Assembly (NCBI GenBank): GCA_016715645.1
Contig: JADJZR010000020.1
Span: forward strand, 1-44,642
DNA from: Elusimicrobiota bacterium
GTDB lineage: Bacteria; Elusimicrobiota; Elusimicrobia; FEN-1173
Length of the DNA: 44,642 nt
Reading direction: 5' to 3'
Below, one piece after another: positions 23,864 to 34,200 of this stretch; position 1 is the stretch's first letter; each line of letters opens with the position of its first letter. The notes beneath the pieces are model-generated. The model was not told the DNA's origin, ran no database searches, and worked only from the letters and a program-made list of their open reading frames with translations. The translations under genes were made by a program, and so were the position numbers.

Positions 23864-24388
23864 ATGATCCCCATTTCCCATCACACAGCCAAGCCTTCCG
23901 CGGGTGGAGCCGATCCCAACCGGACGGCGATGGACAGCGCGTTAAAGCTTTTGTCGTTTCGCGCCCGAAGCGAAGGCGAATTGTCGGACCGGTTGGGCCA
24001 AAAAGGTTTTTCGGCCGAGGTGGTCGCTTCCGTTTTGGCTCGATTGCGCGAATTGGAGCTTATTAACGATAAAAGCTTGGCCCGAGACTTGATTGAGGTC
24101 CAACGGCGAGGCGGTCGAGGTGACCACCGTATTCGTCGTGAACTCATTAAACGCGGGGTTTCCGGGGGGGAGGTCACCGAGGCTATGGCGGAACACGCGG
24201 AAAATGAATCCGACCGCGCTTGGGACTGCCTTCAAAAAAGAGCCTCTCGGGTCAAAGGGTTAGACCGTGATCGCGCTTACCGCCGGTTGCACGGGTATTT
24301 GATTCGACAGGGGTTCGGTATTGACGAAACGAGCCGAGCCCTGCGACGATTTTTCTCGGGCGAACCCGAGGAGGGAGCCGAACCATGA
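23864..24388 (+). CDS. recX: Regulatory protein RecX
   Basis: A 174-residue protein with the three-helix tandem repeats of RecX: TAMDSALKLLSFRARSEGEL, SDRLGQKGFSAEVVASVLAR, LRELELINDKSLARDLIEVQ, then GDHRIRRELIKRGVSGGEV and a third repeat ending YRRLHGYLIRQGFGIDETSR. RecX binds RecA filaments and limits recombination and SOS activity. The ATG at 23864 was chosen because GGAGGGAGAG directly precedes it; the TTG at 23852 lies in that ribosome binding site. The stop overlaps the purH start (ATGA), so the genes are coupled. recA is not in the window. Confidence 0.85.
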   Translation: MIPISHHTAKPSAGGADPNRTAMDSALKLLSFRARSEGELSDRLGQKGFSAEVVASVLARLRELELINDKSLARDLIEVQRRGGRGDHRIRRELIKRGVSGGEVTEAMAEHAENESDRAWDCLQKRASRVKGLDRDRAYRRLHGYLIRQGFGIDETSRALRRFFSGEPEEGAEP

Positions 24389-25950
24389 AAAAAACTTGCG
24401 GCATTCGCCGTGTTTTAATTTCCGTATCCAATAAGGAAGGGATAGTGGAGTTGGCCCACGGGTTGTCGGAATTGGGCGTGGAAATTTTGTCCACGGGGGG
24501 GACTTCCAAAACCCTTCGACAAGTGGAATTGCGCGTCAAAGACGTGTCCGACCTTACGGGGTTTCCGGAAATTTTGGACGGTCGGGTGAAAACGCTCCAT
24601 CCCAAAGTGTTCGGTGGTCTGCTGTCTTTGCGCGGCAAACCGTCTCACACGCAAGACATGGAAAAATACGGGATCGAGCCCATCGATATGGTGATCGTGA
24701 ACCTTTATCCATTCGAGTCCATCTGCGGCGATACGAGTTTGCCGGAAGAGGAGTTGTTGGAATACATCGACATCGGGGGATCGGCTCTTCTTCGGGCCGC
24801 CTCAAAAAATTTCCGCAACGTGGCGCCGCTGGTGGACCCGGAAGATTACGCTCCTGTGCTGGAAGAACTTAAAGAACGTGGAACCTTGGCGCTGGCCACG
24901 CGTCGACGATTGGCGGCCAAAGCGTTTGGCCACACGGCCCATTACGACGCGGTGATCGCGTCCGTGTTCCGACAAAAAGCCCAGGTAAAAGAGTTCCCGG
25001 AAGAAATCGCTCCCAGCCTGCGCAAGAAGGCGGATCTGCGCTACGGTGAAAATCCCCACCAAAAAGCCGCATTGTATCAAGAGTCGGGCACGCGAGCCTG
25101 GGGTGTGGTGGGAGCAAAGGTACTGCAGGGCAAACAGGTTTCTTTCAATAATTATATGGACTGCGACGCGGCGTGGCGACTGGTCTCTTCGTTCACGAAT
25201 CCCACGGCGGTGATCATTAAGCACAACAACCCCTGCGGGGTGGCGGAATCGGAAACGTTGGCCGAGGCGTTTCGTCAGGCGTACGCGGCGGATTCGTTGT
25301 CGGCGTTCGGCGGTGTGGTGGGCTTCAACCGCGCGGTGGACGGCGACACTGCCCAAGAGATGTCAAAACTGTTCTTGGAATGCGTGATCGCCCCAGGGTT
25401 TCATCCCGATGCCCGGGAAATATTGGGTAAGAAAACAAACCTTCGCTTGTTGGAACAGCCCACGCTGTTGGCCGATCCTTACGAGTGGGATATACGGCGG
25501 ATTTCCGGTGGTTTTTTGGTGCAGGAACAAGACGCCCCCCGCCCGCTGGAAATGAAGGTGGTGTCACGGCGGGCGCCGTCGCCGGAAGAGCAAATGTCGT
25601 TGGCTTTTGCGTGGCAGGTATCCAAACACGTGAAGTCCAACGCCATTGTGTTGGCGCGCGGGAGGGTGACGGCGGGCATCGGGGCCGGGCAAATGTCCAG
25701 AATCGATTCTCTGAAAGTGGCCAACATGAAGCTGGGCGTTCCGCCCATCGGGCCGAAAAAGATCTGGCCGTTGGTGATGGCGTCGGACGGGTTTTTCCCG
25801 TTCCGTGACACGGTGGACGAGGCGGCCAAAATGGGCGTGTCGGCCATTATTCAGCCCGGCGGAAGCGTGCGCGACGAAGAGAGCGTGACCGCCGCCAACG
25901 AACACGGCCTGGCCATGGTCATCACCTCCGTCCGGCATTTCCGTCATTGA
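24385..25950 (+). CDS. purH: Bifunctional AICAR transformylase / IMP cyclohydrolase
   Basis: A 521-residue protein of normal length for PurH, which performs the last two steps of IMP synthesis: formyl transfer from 10-formyl-THF to AICAR, then ring closure. The N-terminal MGS-like cyclohydrolase domain shows RRVLISVSNKEGIVELAHGL, EILSTGGTSKTL and DGRVKTLHPKVFGGLL. The transformylase domain shows LRYGENPHQKAALYQ, SFNNYMDCDAAWRLV, IIKHNNPCGVAE, ADSLSAFGGVVGFNRAVDGD and DGFFPFRDTVDEAA. The KHNNPCG and DGFFPF motifs hold active-site residues. It overlaps recX by 4 bp, and the vapBC promoter overlaps its stop codon. Confidence 0.97.
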   Translation: MKKTCGIRRVLISVSNKEGIVELAHGLSELGVEILSTGGTSKTLRQVELRVKDVSDLTGFPEILDGRVKTLHPKVFGGLLSLRGKPSHTQDMEKYGIEPIDMVIVNLYPFESICGDTSLPEEELLEYIDIGGSALLRAASKNFRNVAPLVDPEDYAPVLEELKERGTLALATRRRLAAKAFGHTAHYDAVIASVFRQKAQVKEFPEEIAPSLRKKADLRYGENPHQKAALYQESGTRAWGVVGAKVLQGKQVSFNNYMDCDAAWRLVSSFTNPTAVIIKHNNPCGVAESETLAEAFRQAYAADSLSAFGGVVGFNRAVDGDTAQEMSKLFLECVIAPGFHPDAREILGKKTNLRLLEQPTLLADPYEWDIRRISGGFLVQEQDAPRPLEMKVVSRRAPSPEEQMSLAFAWQVSKHVKSNAIVLARGRVTAGIGAGQMSRIDSLKVANMKLGVPPIGPKKIWPLVMASDGFFPFRDTVDEAAKMGVSAIIQPGGSVRDEESVTAANEHGLAMVITSVRHFRH

Positions 25951-25975
25951 AACCCCGACTCGTTGATGCTATAAT
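25947..25975 (+). promoter_or_regulatory. Predicted sigma70-type promoter of the toxin-antitoxin pair
   Basis: TTGAAA (25947-25952), a 17-bp spacer and a perfect TATAAT (25970-25975), overlapping the purH stop codon. The antitoxin ATG is 45 bp downstream with GGGAGG before it. Confidence 0.7.
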
Positions 25976-26019
25976 TGAATCAGCCTGCATCGTTTGTGAA
26001 TCATCGGGAGGTTGATCCA

Positions 26020-26277
26020 ATGAAAACGATCACATTACGCCATTTGCCGAAACCGCTGGCGCGTTTTCTTGACCGTCGTGCGCGCGCGGAGAAAACAAGT
26101 TTAAATCGAGTGGCGATTCAAATCATGGAAGAATCCGTCGGGCTTGGGAGTTGTTCGCGGCGGGTGGTTCATCATGACATGGATTGGTTTTTCGGGTCGG
26201 CACATCCTAAAGAGGCTCGATTATTGGAAAAGTCGATTCGTGAACAACGTCGAATCGAGCCTGAGGCTTGGAAGTGA
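26020..26277 (+). CDS. VapB/FitA-like antitoxin
   Basis: An 85-residue protein starting MKTITLRHLPKPLARFLDRR with a ribbon-helix-helix N-terminus (strand ITLRHLP, then helices RFLDRRARAEKTSLNRVAIQ and IMEESVG). The C-terminal tail (HHDMDWFFGSAH...) is a likely toxin-binding segment, as in FitA-type antitoxins. GGGAGG precedes this ATG, so I prefer it to the in-frame start at 25975. The stop overlaps the toxin GTG by 4 bp. It should repress its own promoter together with the toxin. Confidence 0.85.
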   Translation: MKTITLRHLPKPLARFLDRRARAEKTSLNRVAIQIMEESVGLGSCSRRVVHHDMDWFFGSAHPKEARLLEKSIREQRRIEPEAWK

Positions 26278-26684
26278 GTCGGGTCCTTTTGGACACATCG
26301 GCGTATTCCGCGGCTGAACGGGGAAATGAGGTTTTGGCCGATGCCATTCGGCGGGCATCGGAGGTCGTTTTGACCCCGGTTGTATTGGGGGAATTGCGCG
26401 CGGGATTTATGTCGGGGTTGCGCAGAAATGAAAACGAAAAAAAATTGGCCTTGTTTCTCGACCTTTCTCGGGTGACTGTCGTGCCGATGGGGGAAGAAAC
26501 GGCTCATTGCTACGCCGTGATCAAAACGGCTCTAAAAAAGGCCGGAACGCCGATCCCCATTAACGACGTTTGGATTGCCGCCAGCGCCATGCAGTATGGT
26601 CTCACTGTGGTGACCACAGATAAGAATTTTGAGCGGGTTCCGCAGATCATCACGATGTGTTTTGACCCCAAAGGAAACCATTAA
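26274..26684 (+). CDS. vapC: PIN-domain toxin, VapC family
   Basis: A 136-residue PIN-domain ribonuclease. The acidic site is complete: Asp in RVLLDTSAYSA, Glu in VLGELRAGF, Asp in PINDVWIAASA and Asp in VVTTDKNFERV. VapC toxins cut tRNA or rRNA when freed from VapB; the target here is unknown. The GTG at 26274 overlaps the antitoxin stop (GTGA), and the TAA overlaps the alaS ATG by one base (TAATG). It is unusual for a toxin to be coupled directly to an essential gene. That could help keep the module, or antitoxin-toxin autoregulation could feed into alaS expression. Confidence 0.9.
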   Translation: MSRVLLDTSAYSAAERGNEVLADAIRRASEVVLTPVVLGELRAGFMSGLRRNENEKKLALFLDLSRVTVVPMGEETAHCYAVIKTALKKAGTPIPINDVWIAASAMQYGLTVVTTDKNFERVPQIITMCFDPKGNH

Positions 26685-29323
26685 TGTCCACCGGCAACGA
26701 GATTCGCGAAAAGTTTCTGACTTATTTTGAGTCGGGCGACCGGCGCCATCGGCGCGTGGCCTCGGACAGCCTTATCCCTTCATCCGACCCCACTCTTCTT
26801 TTTACGTCGGCGGGGATGGTGCAGTTTAAACCGTATTTCCTTGGGCAAAAAGTGTTGCCGGGCGGCCGGGCGTGCACGTCGCAAAAATGCCTTCGCACCA
26901 CCGACATCGAACGGGTGGGGTACACGGCCCGGCACCTCACCTTTTTTGAAATGCTCGGAAACTTTTCGTTCGGCGACTACTTCAAAAAAGAGGCCATCGC
27001 CTGGGGGTGGGAATTTTTGACGAAGGAAATGGGTCTCGACAAAAACCGCCTTATTTCGACAATCTACAAAGAAGACGACGAAGCCCTCGACCTGTGGAAA
27101 CCGTTTCAGCCCGAATCCCGCATTGTCCGCATGGGGGCCGACACGAATTTTTGGAACATGGGCCCCACGGGCCCCTGCGGCCCCTGTTCGGAAATCCTGT
27201 TCGATAAGGGAGAAAAGGCCTGCACCTGCGGCGCGGGTCCGTCGTGCCGGCCGGAAAACGATTGCGACCGGTGGATGGAAGTGTGGAACTTGGTGTTCAC
27301 CCAATTCGACCGTCAAGCAAACGGGGACATTCGTCCCCTTCCCAAAAAGAACATTGATACGGGGATGGGGTTGGAACGGTTGACGGCGGTGGTTCAAGGG
27401 AAACATACGAATTTTGAGACGGATCTATTTTTGCCGTATATTGCGAAAACCGAAGAACTGATCGGTCGATCCGCCCAAGGACTTACGGGAAAAGAGTTGG
27501 CCCCGTTTCGGCTCATCCCCGACCACGCGCGATCATCTATTTTTATGATCGGCGATGGTATTCTTCCATCGAACGAGGGGCGGGGTTATGTGCTCCGGCG
27601 TCTCATTCGTCGGGCGGTGCGACACGGACGTTTGCTGGGGCGAAAAGAACCGTTTTTGTATTTGATCGGCGACGTGGTGGTCAACGAGATGACGGGCGCT
27701 TATCCGGAACTGGGGGCCAAACGGCAGAGCTTGCTATCGATTATCAAGCAAGAGGAAGAACGCTTTTTGGAAACTCTGGAAAGCGGTACGGCCCGGCTCG
27801 ACGAGTTGGTGGCGTCGTTAACGTCGGCGGGTAAAAAGTTTATGCCGGGGGCCGACGTGTTTCGTTTGTATGACACCTATGGTTTTCCGCCGGACATGAC
27901 CCGTGACATCTTGGCGGAACGGGGTTTGACGTTCGATGAACAAGAGTTTGAATCCGCCCACCGTCAGGCCCAGGAAATGGCCCGCGGGGCCTGGAAAGGG
28001 TCCGGCCAAGAAGACGCGGGATTTTATGCCGCTTTGGCTCGGGATTTGGGGGCAACGGTGTTTAAAGGATACGACCACACAGAATTGTTGTCCCAGGTGA
28101 AGGAATTGGTCCGGGACCAAAAAAAGGTTGATCGTTTGGTGTCTGGCACCGTGGGGGAAGTGGTTCTAACCGAGACACCGTTTTACCCTGAAGGGGGCGG
28201 CCCGGTGGGGGACAGCGGAAAAATGGTTTGGTCAAACGGCGAAGCCGAGGTGTTGGACACCCAGCGGCCCGTGGAAGGGCTCATTGTCCATCGGGTTAAA
28301 GTGACACAGGGCGATTTAAAAGTGGGCGATCAAGTGAACGCCCGGGTGGACGGAGCGCGACGGTTGGCCATCCAGCGCCATCATACGGCGACACACCTTT
28401 TGCACGCGGCGCTTCGTCGGGTGCTTGGAACCCATGTCAGCCAGGCCGGGTCGGTGGTGACGCCCGAAAAACTTCGGTTTGACTACACGCACACGGGGAC
28501 GCCAAGCTCGGTCGAATTGCGCGCCATCGAAGACGACGCCAACGGCAACGTTTTGGCGGACATTGGTCGCCCGGAACAAACGCCGGAAATGTCGTTGGTG
28601 GAGGCGCAAAAAGCCGGGGCCATGGCGTTTTTTGGGGACAAATACGGCGACAAGGTCCGCGTGGTAAAATTCGGCGACGCCTCGACGGAGGTGTGCGGGG
28701 GCGTCCATGTGTTGCGCACGGGCGAGGTGGGGCTCATCAAAATCACCGCCGAATCGTCGATCGGAGCCGGGGTGCGGCGAATTGAAGCGGTGGCGGGTCT
28801 GCGGGCGCTTGATTATGTGAGAACCATGGAAGTCGTCCTGGGTCAGGCCGCCGAGAAGTTGAAGGCGTCTCCCCACGAAATCGGGACGCGGATCGATAAG
28901 GTTTTGCAACGGCAAAAACAGCTGGAAAAGGAAATGGACGATCTCCGGGTGAAAGCGGCCCAAGGGAGTGGCGGGGCCACGGGATCGACGGCGCACGAGG
29001 TGGCCGGCGCCCGTTGGGTGGTTCAAGCCGTAGCGGGGCTAGACGAAAAGGCGCTTCGGTCCCTATCCGACAAGCTGAAGGAAAAAAATCCGGGCGCGGG
29101 TGTGATGGTAGCCACGGGAAATTCAGACAAATCCGCGTTTGTTGTGGCTCTCGCGCCGGATTTGGTGAAATTGGGATGGAACGCAGGTAAAATTGCCCAA
29201 GCGTTGGCTGGAAAAGTGGAGGGACGCGGAGGGGGTCGGCCCGATTTTGCTCAAGGGGGCGGGAAAGCCCTAGACCCACTGGACAAAATTTTCGAGGACC
29301 TGCCGACGATCCTTAAGAAATAG
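26684..29323 (+). CDS. alaS: Alanyl-tRNA synthetase
   Basis: An 879-residue protein, the standard length for AlaRS, which charges tRNA-Ala and edits mischarged Ser and Gly. Class II core: TSTGNEIREKFLTYFES-type start, SLIPSSDPTLLFTSAGMVQF, CLRTTDIERVGYTARHLTFF, MLGNFSFGDYFKKEAI and DTGMGLERLTAVVQG. Editing domain: HHTATHLLHAALRRVLG (HxxxH) and TEVCGGVHVLRTGEVG (Cys and His metal ligands). C-terminal DHHA1-like part: DKSAFVVALAPDLVKLGWNA and GGRPDFAQGGG. It overlaps vapC by one base; a REP-like palindrome and tRNA-Arg follow. Confidence 0.98.
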   Translation: MSTGNEIREKFLTYFESGDRRHRRVASDSLIPSSDPTLLFTSAGMVQFKPYFLGQKVLPGGRACTSQKCLRTTDIERVGYTARHLTFFEMLGNFSFGDYFKKEAIAWGWEFLTKEMGLDKNRLISTIYKEDDEALDLWKPFQPESRIVRMGADTNFWNMGPTGPCGPCSEILFDKGEKACTCGAGPSCRPENDCDRWMEVWNLVFTQFDRQANGDIRPLPKKNIDTGMGLERLTAVVQGKHTNFETDLFLPYIAKTEELIGRSAQGLTGKELAPFRLIPDHARSSIFMIGDGILPSNEGRGYVLRRLIRRAVRHGRLLGRKEPFLYLIGDVVVNEMTGAYPELGAKRQSLLSIIKQEEERFLETLESGTARLDELVASLTSAGKKFMPGADVFRLYDTYGFPPDMTRDILAERGLTFDEQEFESAHRQAQEMARGAWKGSGQEDAGFYAALARDLGATVFKGYDHTELLSQVKELVRDQKKVDRLVSGTVGEVVLTETPFYPEGGGPVGDSGKMVWSNGEAEVLDTQRPVEGLIVHRVKVTQGDLKVGDQVNARVDGARRLAIQRHHTATHLLHAALRRVLGTHVSQAGSVVTPEKLRFDYTHTGTPSSVELRAIEDDANGNVLADIGRPEQTPEMSLVEAQKAGAMAFFGDKYGDKVRVVKFGDASTEVCGGVHVLRTGEVGLIKITAESSIGAGVRRIEAVAGLRALDYVRTMEVVLGQAAEKLKASPHEIGTRIDKVLQRQKQLEKEMDDLRVKAAQGSGGATGSTAHEVAGARWVVQAVAGLDEKALRSLSDKLKEKNPGAGVMVATGNSDKSAFVVALAPDLVKLGWNAGKIAQALAGKVEGRGGGRPDFAQGGGKALDPLDKIFEDLPTILKK

Positions 29324-29362
29324 TAGAATCGCGACCGGAACGCAATAACAGTTGTAACCACT

Positions 29363-29459
29363 CAGATCCCTCATCCGCCCCTTCGGGGCACCTTCCCCCA
29401 AGAGGGGAAGGAAACAAAGATTTCCCTCTCCTCTTGGGAGAGGGTAGGGTGAGGGATCT
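29363..29459. repeat. REP/MITE-like palindromic element
   Basis: AGATCCCTCATCC at the left matches GGGTGAGGGATCT at the right as an inverted repeat. Inside, CCTTCCCCCAAGAGGGGAAGG and CCCTCTCCTCTTGGGAGAGGG are two further hairpins. This layout is that of short non-autonomous palindromic repeats dispersed in bacterial genomes. It lies between alaS and tRNA-Arg and could also act as a transcription end. Confidence 0.75.
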
Positions 29460-29473
29460 AAGAAGAGATATAT

Positions 29474-29543
<70 letters not shown>

Positions 29544-29547
<4 letters not shown>

Positions 29548-29940
29548 AATTTAGTAAAGCAAGAGGAGCCTGTGTGGACCCGGCCCCGCTAAAGCGGGGC
29601 GTCCAAAACGCTTGCCAAATGGCAAGCAGGACCCCCCAGGCACGAATTTAGAAAAGCAAGAGGAGCCTGTGTGGACCCGGCCCCGCTAAAGCGGGGCGTC
29701 CAAAACGCTTGCCAAATGGCAAGCAGGACCCCCCAGGCACGAATTTAGAAAGCAAGAGGAGCCTGTGGACCCGGCCCCGCTAAAGCGGGGCGTCCAAACG
29801 ACGCCAAATGGCAAGCAGGACCCCCCAGGCACGAATTTAGAAAAGCAAGAGGAGCCTGTGTGGACCCGGCCCCGCTAAAGCGGGGCGTGCGAAACGTGTG
29901 CCTAAATGGCACACAGCACCCCCCAACCACGAATTTAGAA
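29544..29940 (+). repeat. About four ~97-bp tandem units, each ending in the tRNA-Arg 3' end
   Basis: The word CACGAATTTAG recurs at 29544, 29641, 29738, 29830 and (as CCACGAATTTAG) 29928, giving periods of 97, 97, 92 and 98 bp. The first three unit ends match the tRNA over CCCCCCAGGCACG; the last has CCCCCCAACCACG. Each unit has AAGAGGAGCCTGTGTGGACC, a 7-bp hairpin GCCCCGC-TAAA-GCGGGGC, and in units 1, 2 and 4 a second 7-bp hairpin. That hairpin is GCTTGCC-AAAT-GGCAAGC in units 1-2 and GTGTGCC-TAAAT-GGCACAC in unit 4, with paired changes that keep the stem. Unit 3 has lost it. No ORF explains this conservation. Confidence 0.9.
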
Positions 29941-30015
29941 ATCGGATAAAAGCGTTACAAAAAAGTTACAAGTTCTTAATGCAAATCGCTGGGGCTAAAT
30001 TGTAAATTGTAGCCC

Positions 30016-31296
30016 ATGCCCTCCCATTCCAAGACCACACGACTCGTTGCAGGCGCCGTTGGGGTATTTTTATTCGCCACGAATTGTGTGTTCGCTTATT
30101 CCGTTGAAAATAATATTTGGGCCGAACGTCGAAAGGCACGAGACCGGCGTTCTTTTCTGGCGCTTTCCCCTTCGGCGCCCTTGCGTGTTTCGGTTCAATC
30201 TTTGGGGGCCCAGTTCCCTTCCCCGCGGAAAATCGTTCCATCCCTTTCCCAAGCCGTCGTTTGCTCTGTCCCTAAGAGGTTTCTAGTTGATCACGCCGCG
30301 CTGTTGGCTTCTCTCTCTCCCGCGCACGGCACGATCCGCCAAGTGTCTTTCAGCTCCCCATCCTCGTTGCTCAGCCCGGTGGTCATACACATTCAAGACG
30401 TTCATCAAAATTTAGACGCTCAAAAAAACATTGGTCATATGGTGGGTTCTCTCGTCAATGCTCAGCAGGCGGGTCTCATTGCCTTGGAAGGAACCTGGGG
30501 GGAGATAAAGCTTCAACCCTTTCGGGATTTTCCAAACCGCAAGGCCGTCGAACAGAGCGCCGATTATCTTCTGCGGGAAAATGATATCTCAGGTCCTATT
30601 CACGCGGCGCTCATCGGAACCGGCCCTTTGCCGCCGTTGATTGGAGTCGACGATCCGTATCATTACAATGCCAATGTGGACGCCTATCGCCAATCCGTAC
30701 CGCGCCTCGAATCAATCAAAAAGGAACTGGCGAACCAACAGATTATTCTGAACCAAGAGAAGTTTCGGGTTTTTTCAGAAGAGTTAAAAGCTTTTGACTC
30801 TTCCGTGGAATCTTACCGTGCGGGCCGTTCCAGTCTGGGGGACTATGTTCAGGCGGTGACCGCCCCTGCCTTGCGGTTGTCCATCCCGGCTTCTGTTCAG
30901 ACGTTTCACAAAGCCATCGCCCTGGAAAAGACCCTCAACTTTCAAAAAGTGGAAAGCGAGCGCGCCGCGTTAATCAACCTCTTGGTTCAAAAATTAGCCC
31001 AGCCCGAGATAAATGAGTTGACCGCCCAAAGCGTTGCTTACCGTTCCGGCGAAGTCAGCTATGCCGATTTTTATAAGTTTTTACAAACCCTGTGTTCCCG
31101 GCATGGGATTTCACTCCAGTCTTTTCCCGTCATGAACGAATACGTTCGATATGTCCTTTTGGCGGACGGTATTGACGCGGAAACGTTGTTGGATGATTTG
31201 CTCTCTTACGAGAGATCTGTTTATTCCCGACTGGCTAAAACCCCAGAAATGCGCGCCGTTATGGACAAATCCCGGTCCGCTTATCTCACCAGTTAA
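30016..31296 (+). CDS. N-terminal part of a giant exported/membrane protein, ended by an in-frame TAA
   Basis: 426 residues. A signal-peptide-like start (MPSHSKTTRLVAGAVGVFLF, then ATNCVFAYS) is followed by a ~50-residue low-order stretch. A folded domain begins near VVIHIQDVHQNLDAQKNIGH and contains LIALEGTWGEIKLQPFRDFP and IGVDDPYHYNANVDAYRQSV. That reads like a haem-binding-uptake or TIKI/TraB-like fold with an ALEGTWGE motif, but I would not name a family. The frame ends with TAA at 31294-31296 and resumes in the same frame one codon later as the next entry, whose first residues (VDFSLTPQEWKEY...) continue the same domain. The gene is probably one 1639-codon unit with a nonsense change or error. 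A promoter is likely in the AT-rich 29941-30010 stretch. Confidence 0.75.
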   Translation: MPSHSKTTRLVAGAVGVFLFATNCVFAYSVENNIWAERRKARDRRSFLALSPSAPLRVSVQSLGAQFPSPRKIVPSLSQAVVCSVPKRFLVDHAALLASLSPAHGTIRQVSFSSPSSLLSPVVIHIQDVHQNLDAQKNIGHMVGSLVNAQQAGLIALEGTWGEIKLQPFRDFPNRKAVEQSADYLLRENDISGPIHAALIGTGPLPPLIGVDDPYHYNANVDAYRQSVPRLESIKKELANQQIILNQEKFRVFSEELKAFDSSVESYRAGRSSLGDYVQAVTAPALRLSIPASVQTFHKAIALEKTLNFQKVESERAALINLLVQKLAQPEINELTAQSVAYRSGEVSYADFYKFLQTLCSRHGISLQSFPVMNEYVRYVLLADGIDAETLLDDLLSYERSVYSRLAKTPEMRAVMDKSRSAYLTS

Positions 31297-31299
31297 CTG

Positions 31300-34200
31300 G
31301 TGGATTTCAGCCTCACACCCCAAGAATGGAAAGAATACCGGTCCTTGACGCCGAAGGAAACAGCCCTTTCTTCATTTGAGAATTTCTATCGGGAAGCCGA
31401 TGCCCGCGACCGTGCCATGGCCGAAAACCTTTTGAAGGCCATTCAAGACAACAAGGGCGCGCGCGTGTCCATCCTCGTGACAGGGGGATTCCATTCCCCC
31501 GGCCTCACCGCCCAATTGACCCAGGCCGGCGCCACGGTCATTCGTGTTGTGCCAAAAATTGAAAAGTTAGAAACAACCCAAGGATCAACCTATCTTTCCG
31601 TCTTCGCCCAAGAAAAGACCCCTCTCGATGTGCTCTTTAGCGGGGAAAAGCTCTTCCTCGCCCATAACCCGATATCCCCAAAAGTGCGCAGTGTCGATCT
31701 CCCAGCCACCGTTGCTGCCGCCGACGGGGGAAATACCGGGCCAATAAAAGCTGTTTTTGGCTCCCTCATTCCGACATCAGTAGCTGAACGGATTCGTGCG
31801 ATGACTGAAAAAATTAAAAAAGGGTTCTCCGAGCTCACGATCCACTTTAATGAGGGGTGGACTTATCGCGTCAAAGCCAATAATGTCTCCGGAGGCGCGC
31901 TCGAAATTAAGAGAGAAATTCGTAAACAATCCTTAAACCCGCTTAAATTATTAGAGGAACAGTTTTTCGTCCTGAGGGCCGCCGTTGTGACTATGGTCAT
32001 TGCGTCGGCGGCCTTGATATTCAACATCCCGCTATTATTTCCCGTGGCATTTGTGGCAGGCCTCTTTTTTCTCAAAAAAGCTGAAGAGCCGTTCCTGAAG
32101 TTTCATCCGAAGGTCAACGCGGAGATTTTAGAAACAAGTCCGGAGAATTATTACAACTTTGTCCGTTTGGGATTTTGGATTTTTGGAGGGTTGACTCTTC
32201 TGTCCCTTCTCTATGGACTGATGGGGTTACCCGCTTTTGACGTTCAACGCGTGGCCGAGATTTTCTTTAAACACGTCTTTGGATACGGACTTGGGTATCA
32301 TGCACTCTTTAATTTCATCAGTCCCATCCCCGCGATGGCCCAAATTTCCGGAAAAATCCCGCATGTGTTTAAAAATACAACCGCGGTGGTGAACCTGATG
32401 GATCTGGGAAGTTATTTGGAGGGGAACTCGGTTGACTATGGTGATAGCATCGCAAAGTTAGAGAAACTTCTTCCTGAATATCAAAAAATGGGGATTAAGG
32501 AACTTTATCTAACGAATGGTCTTTTCGAGTTAAGCGATATGGGCAAGAAGGTTCATACTTCGCCACCCGAAACTTTCCGTATCTTTCAGTCAGGGAATGC
32601 ATATTCCATCATAGGAGATAAGCCTTACATTACAAAAGGAACCAATATTTTAGGTACTCAACTGGATGATCGTCACGGGAGTAATTTTTCCGTTCGGGAT
32701 ATGCGAGTCTTGAACCCTAAAATATTCCGGAGTGAAACGAATGAAGGGAGATGGGTTGAGTTTGCAGCGTTTGTCGAAACGGCTCGTAAGCATGGGATAA
32801 AAATCAAGGTTGATCTCGTGCCTTGGATTTCACCTGACGGGATTACAAAAGAGAATTGGGAATGGGCGAACCACCACGAAATAGTGATGAGAAGAAAGAA
32901 AAGCCTACCTCCTTTAACCGAGGATGAGATTAGGAAAATCTTACAAGATAATTCTGGCAATTCACTCATTAGGTGGGTGGAGGGCGATGAGGAGGTCTGG
33001 GCCACTGTTTCCAACTTCGGTGTGGGAGTGGACCAGGTATACCCCAACTGGCGTCATGCGGGGTATCAGTCCTACATCCAAGACTCTCTTAAGAAAATGA
33101 TTGATGCGGGGGTGGAATCGGTGAGGGTTGATATGGCCCATGAATTGGGTGACACCCAATTTGAGTTTTGGGATAAAATTATTAATGGAGCCAAAGACGT
33201 CGCTAAGGGGCACGGCAGGGATTTTAATTTCTTGATGGAGGCCTATGGCGACGATTGGATAAATAAATTTTTGGCGAGGTTTCCTGAAGAAAAAACCTAT
33301 TACGTGGATCCTTTCCATAATGTCGAGAAAATTGCCAAGGGCAATCCGGATGGGTTAACTCATCTTCTGGCATCATTAGAATATGCTCTAACAAAAAAGG
33401 GGCAATTGGTGGTGTTTCCGACAAATTTCGATGAATGGTCGTTGAGGGATTTGAAAGGTCCCACCCACTCTTTCCTTGCGCTCCTTCTTGTTTACGAATG
33501 GATGGGGGTTCCTCTCATGATTGATACACGGGAACTGATGGACGAGGACGGGCAAAATATTCCTCAGGCTGGTGGACAGGACGAAACTGAAGAAAAGAGT
33601 AAAAGGTTTAAGCACCCATTTCGTAGCGCGGTTCGGGAAGGGTGGGAAGCATTTTTAAATATTTTCCGACACTCTCCCCATCGCCCGTTTTTTGAGGATA
33701 TGCGGGACTTGTTAAAAGCCGCCGAGGAAATTGAGTTCCTTGACAATACCAACAAAGCGCGTTTTGTGGCTTTGTCCGTGAAGAAAAAATCGGGGGATTA
33801 CGAGATTCGCGTATTGGATTTTTACCCCAGCTGGGGTGAAGTGTCTGACTTTTGGGTGGAAGTGCCAAAATATTTTCTGGCGGCCAACCCGCGGTTTGAT
33901 AAGGAATCAGAAAATCATTGGAAATGGAGGCTGAGAGAAAAGTTCGCCACGCGGGACCGAGCCTCTTCCAGGGCGGTTTCCTTGAAAATGCGAACAGTGA
34001 AACATAATCAAGACCGCTGGTACCGGTTCCCTATCACTTTTGGGGAAGACAAAGTCGGTCGGCTTATCATTCAGAGGGCTAGCCGATCCGTTCGGTTACA
34101 CGATGTTTCTTCAATACTTCCTATTTTGTGGAAACCGCTTTCGGCCATGTTTTTGGTTATCACGGGTTTTGTTGCCCTGGGTTTTTCCGGAGCCGCTCTT

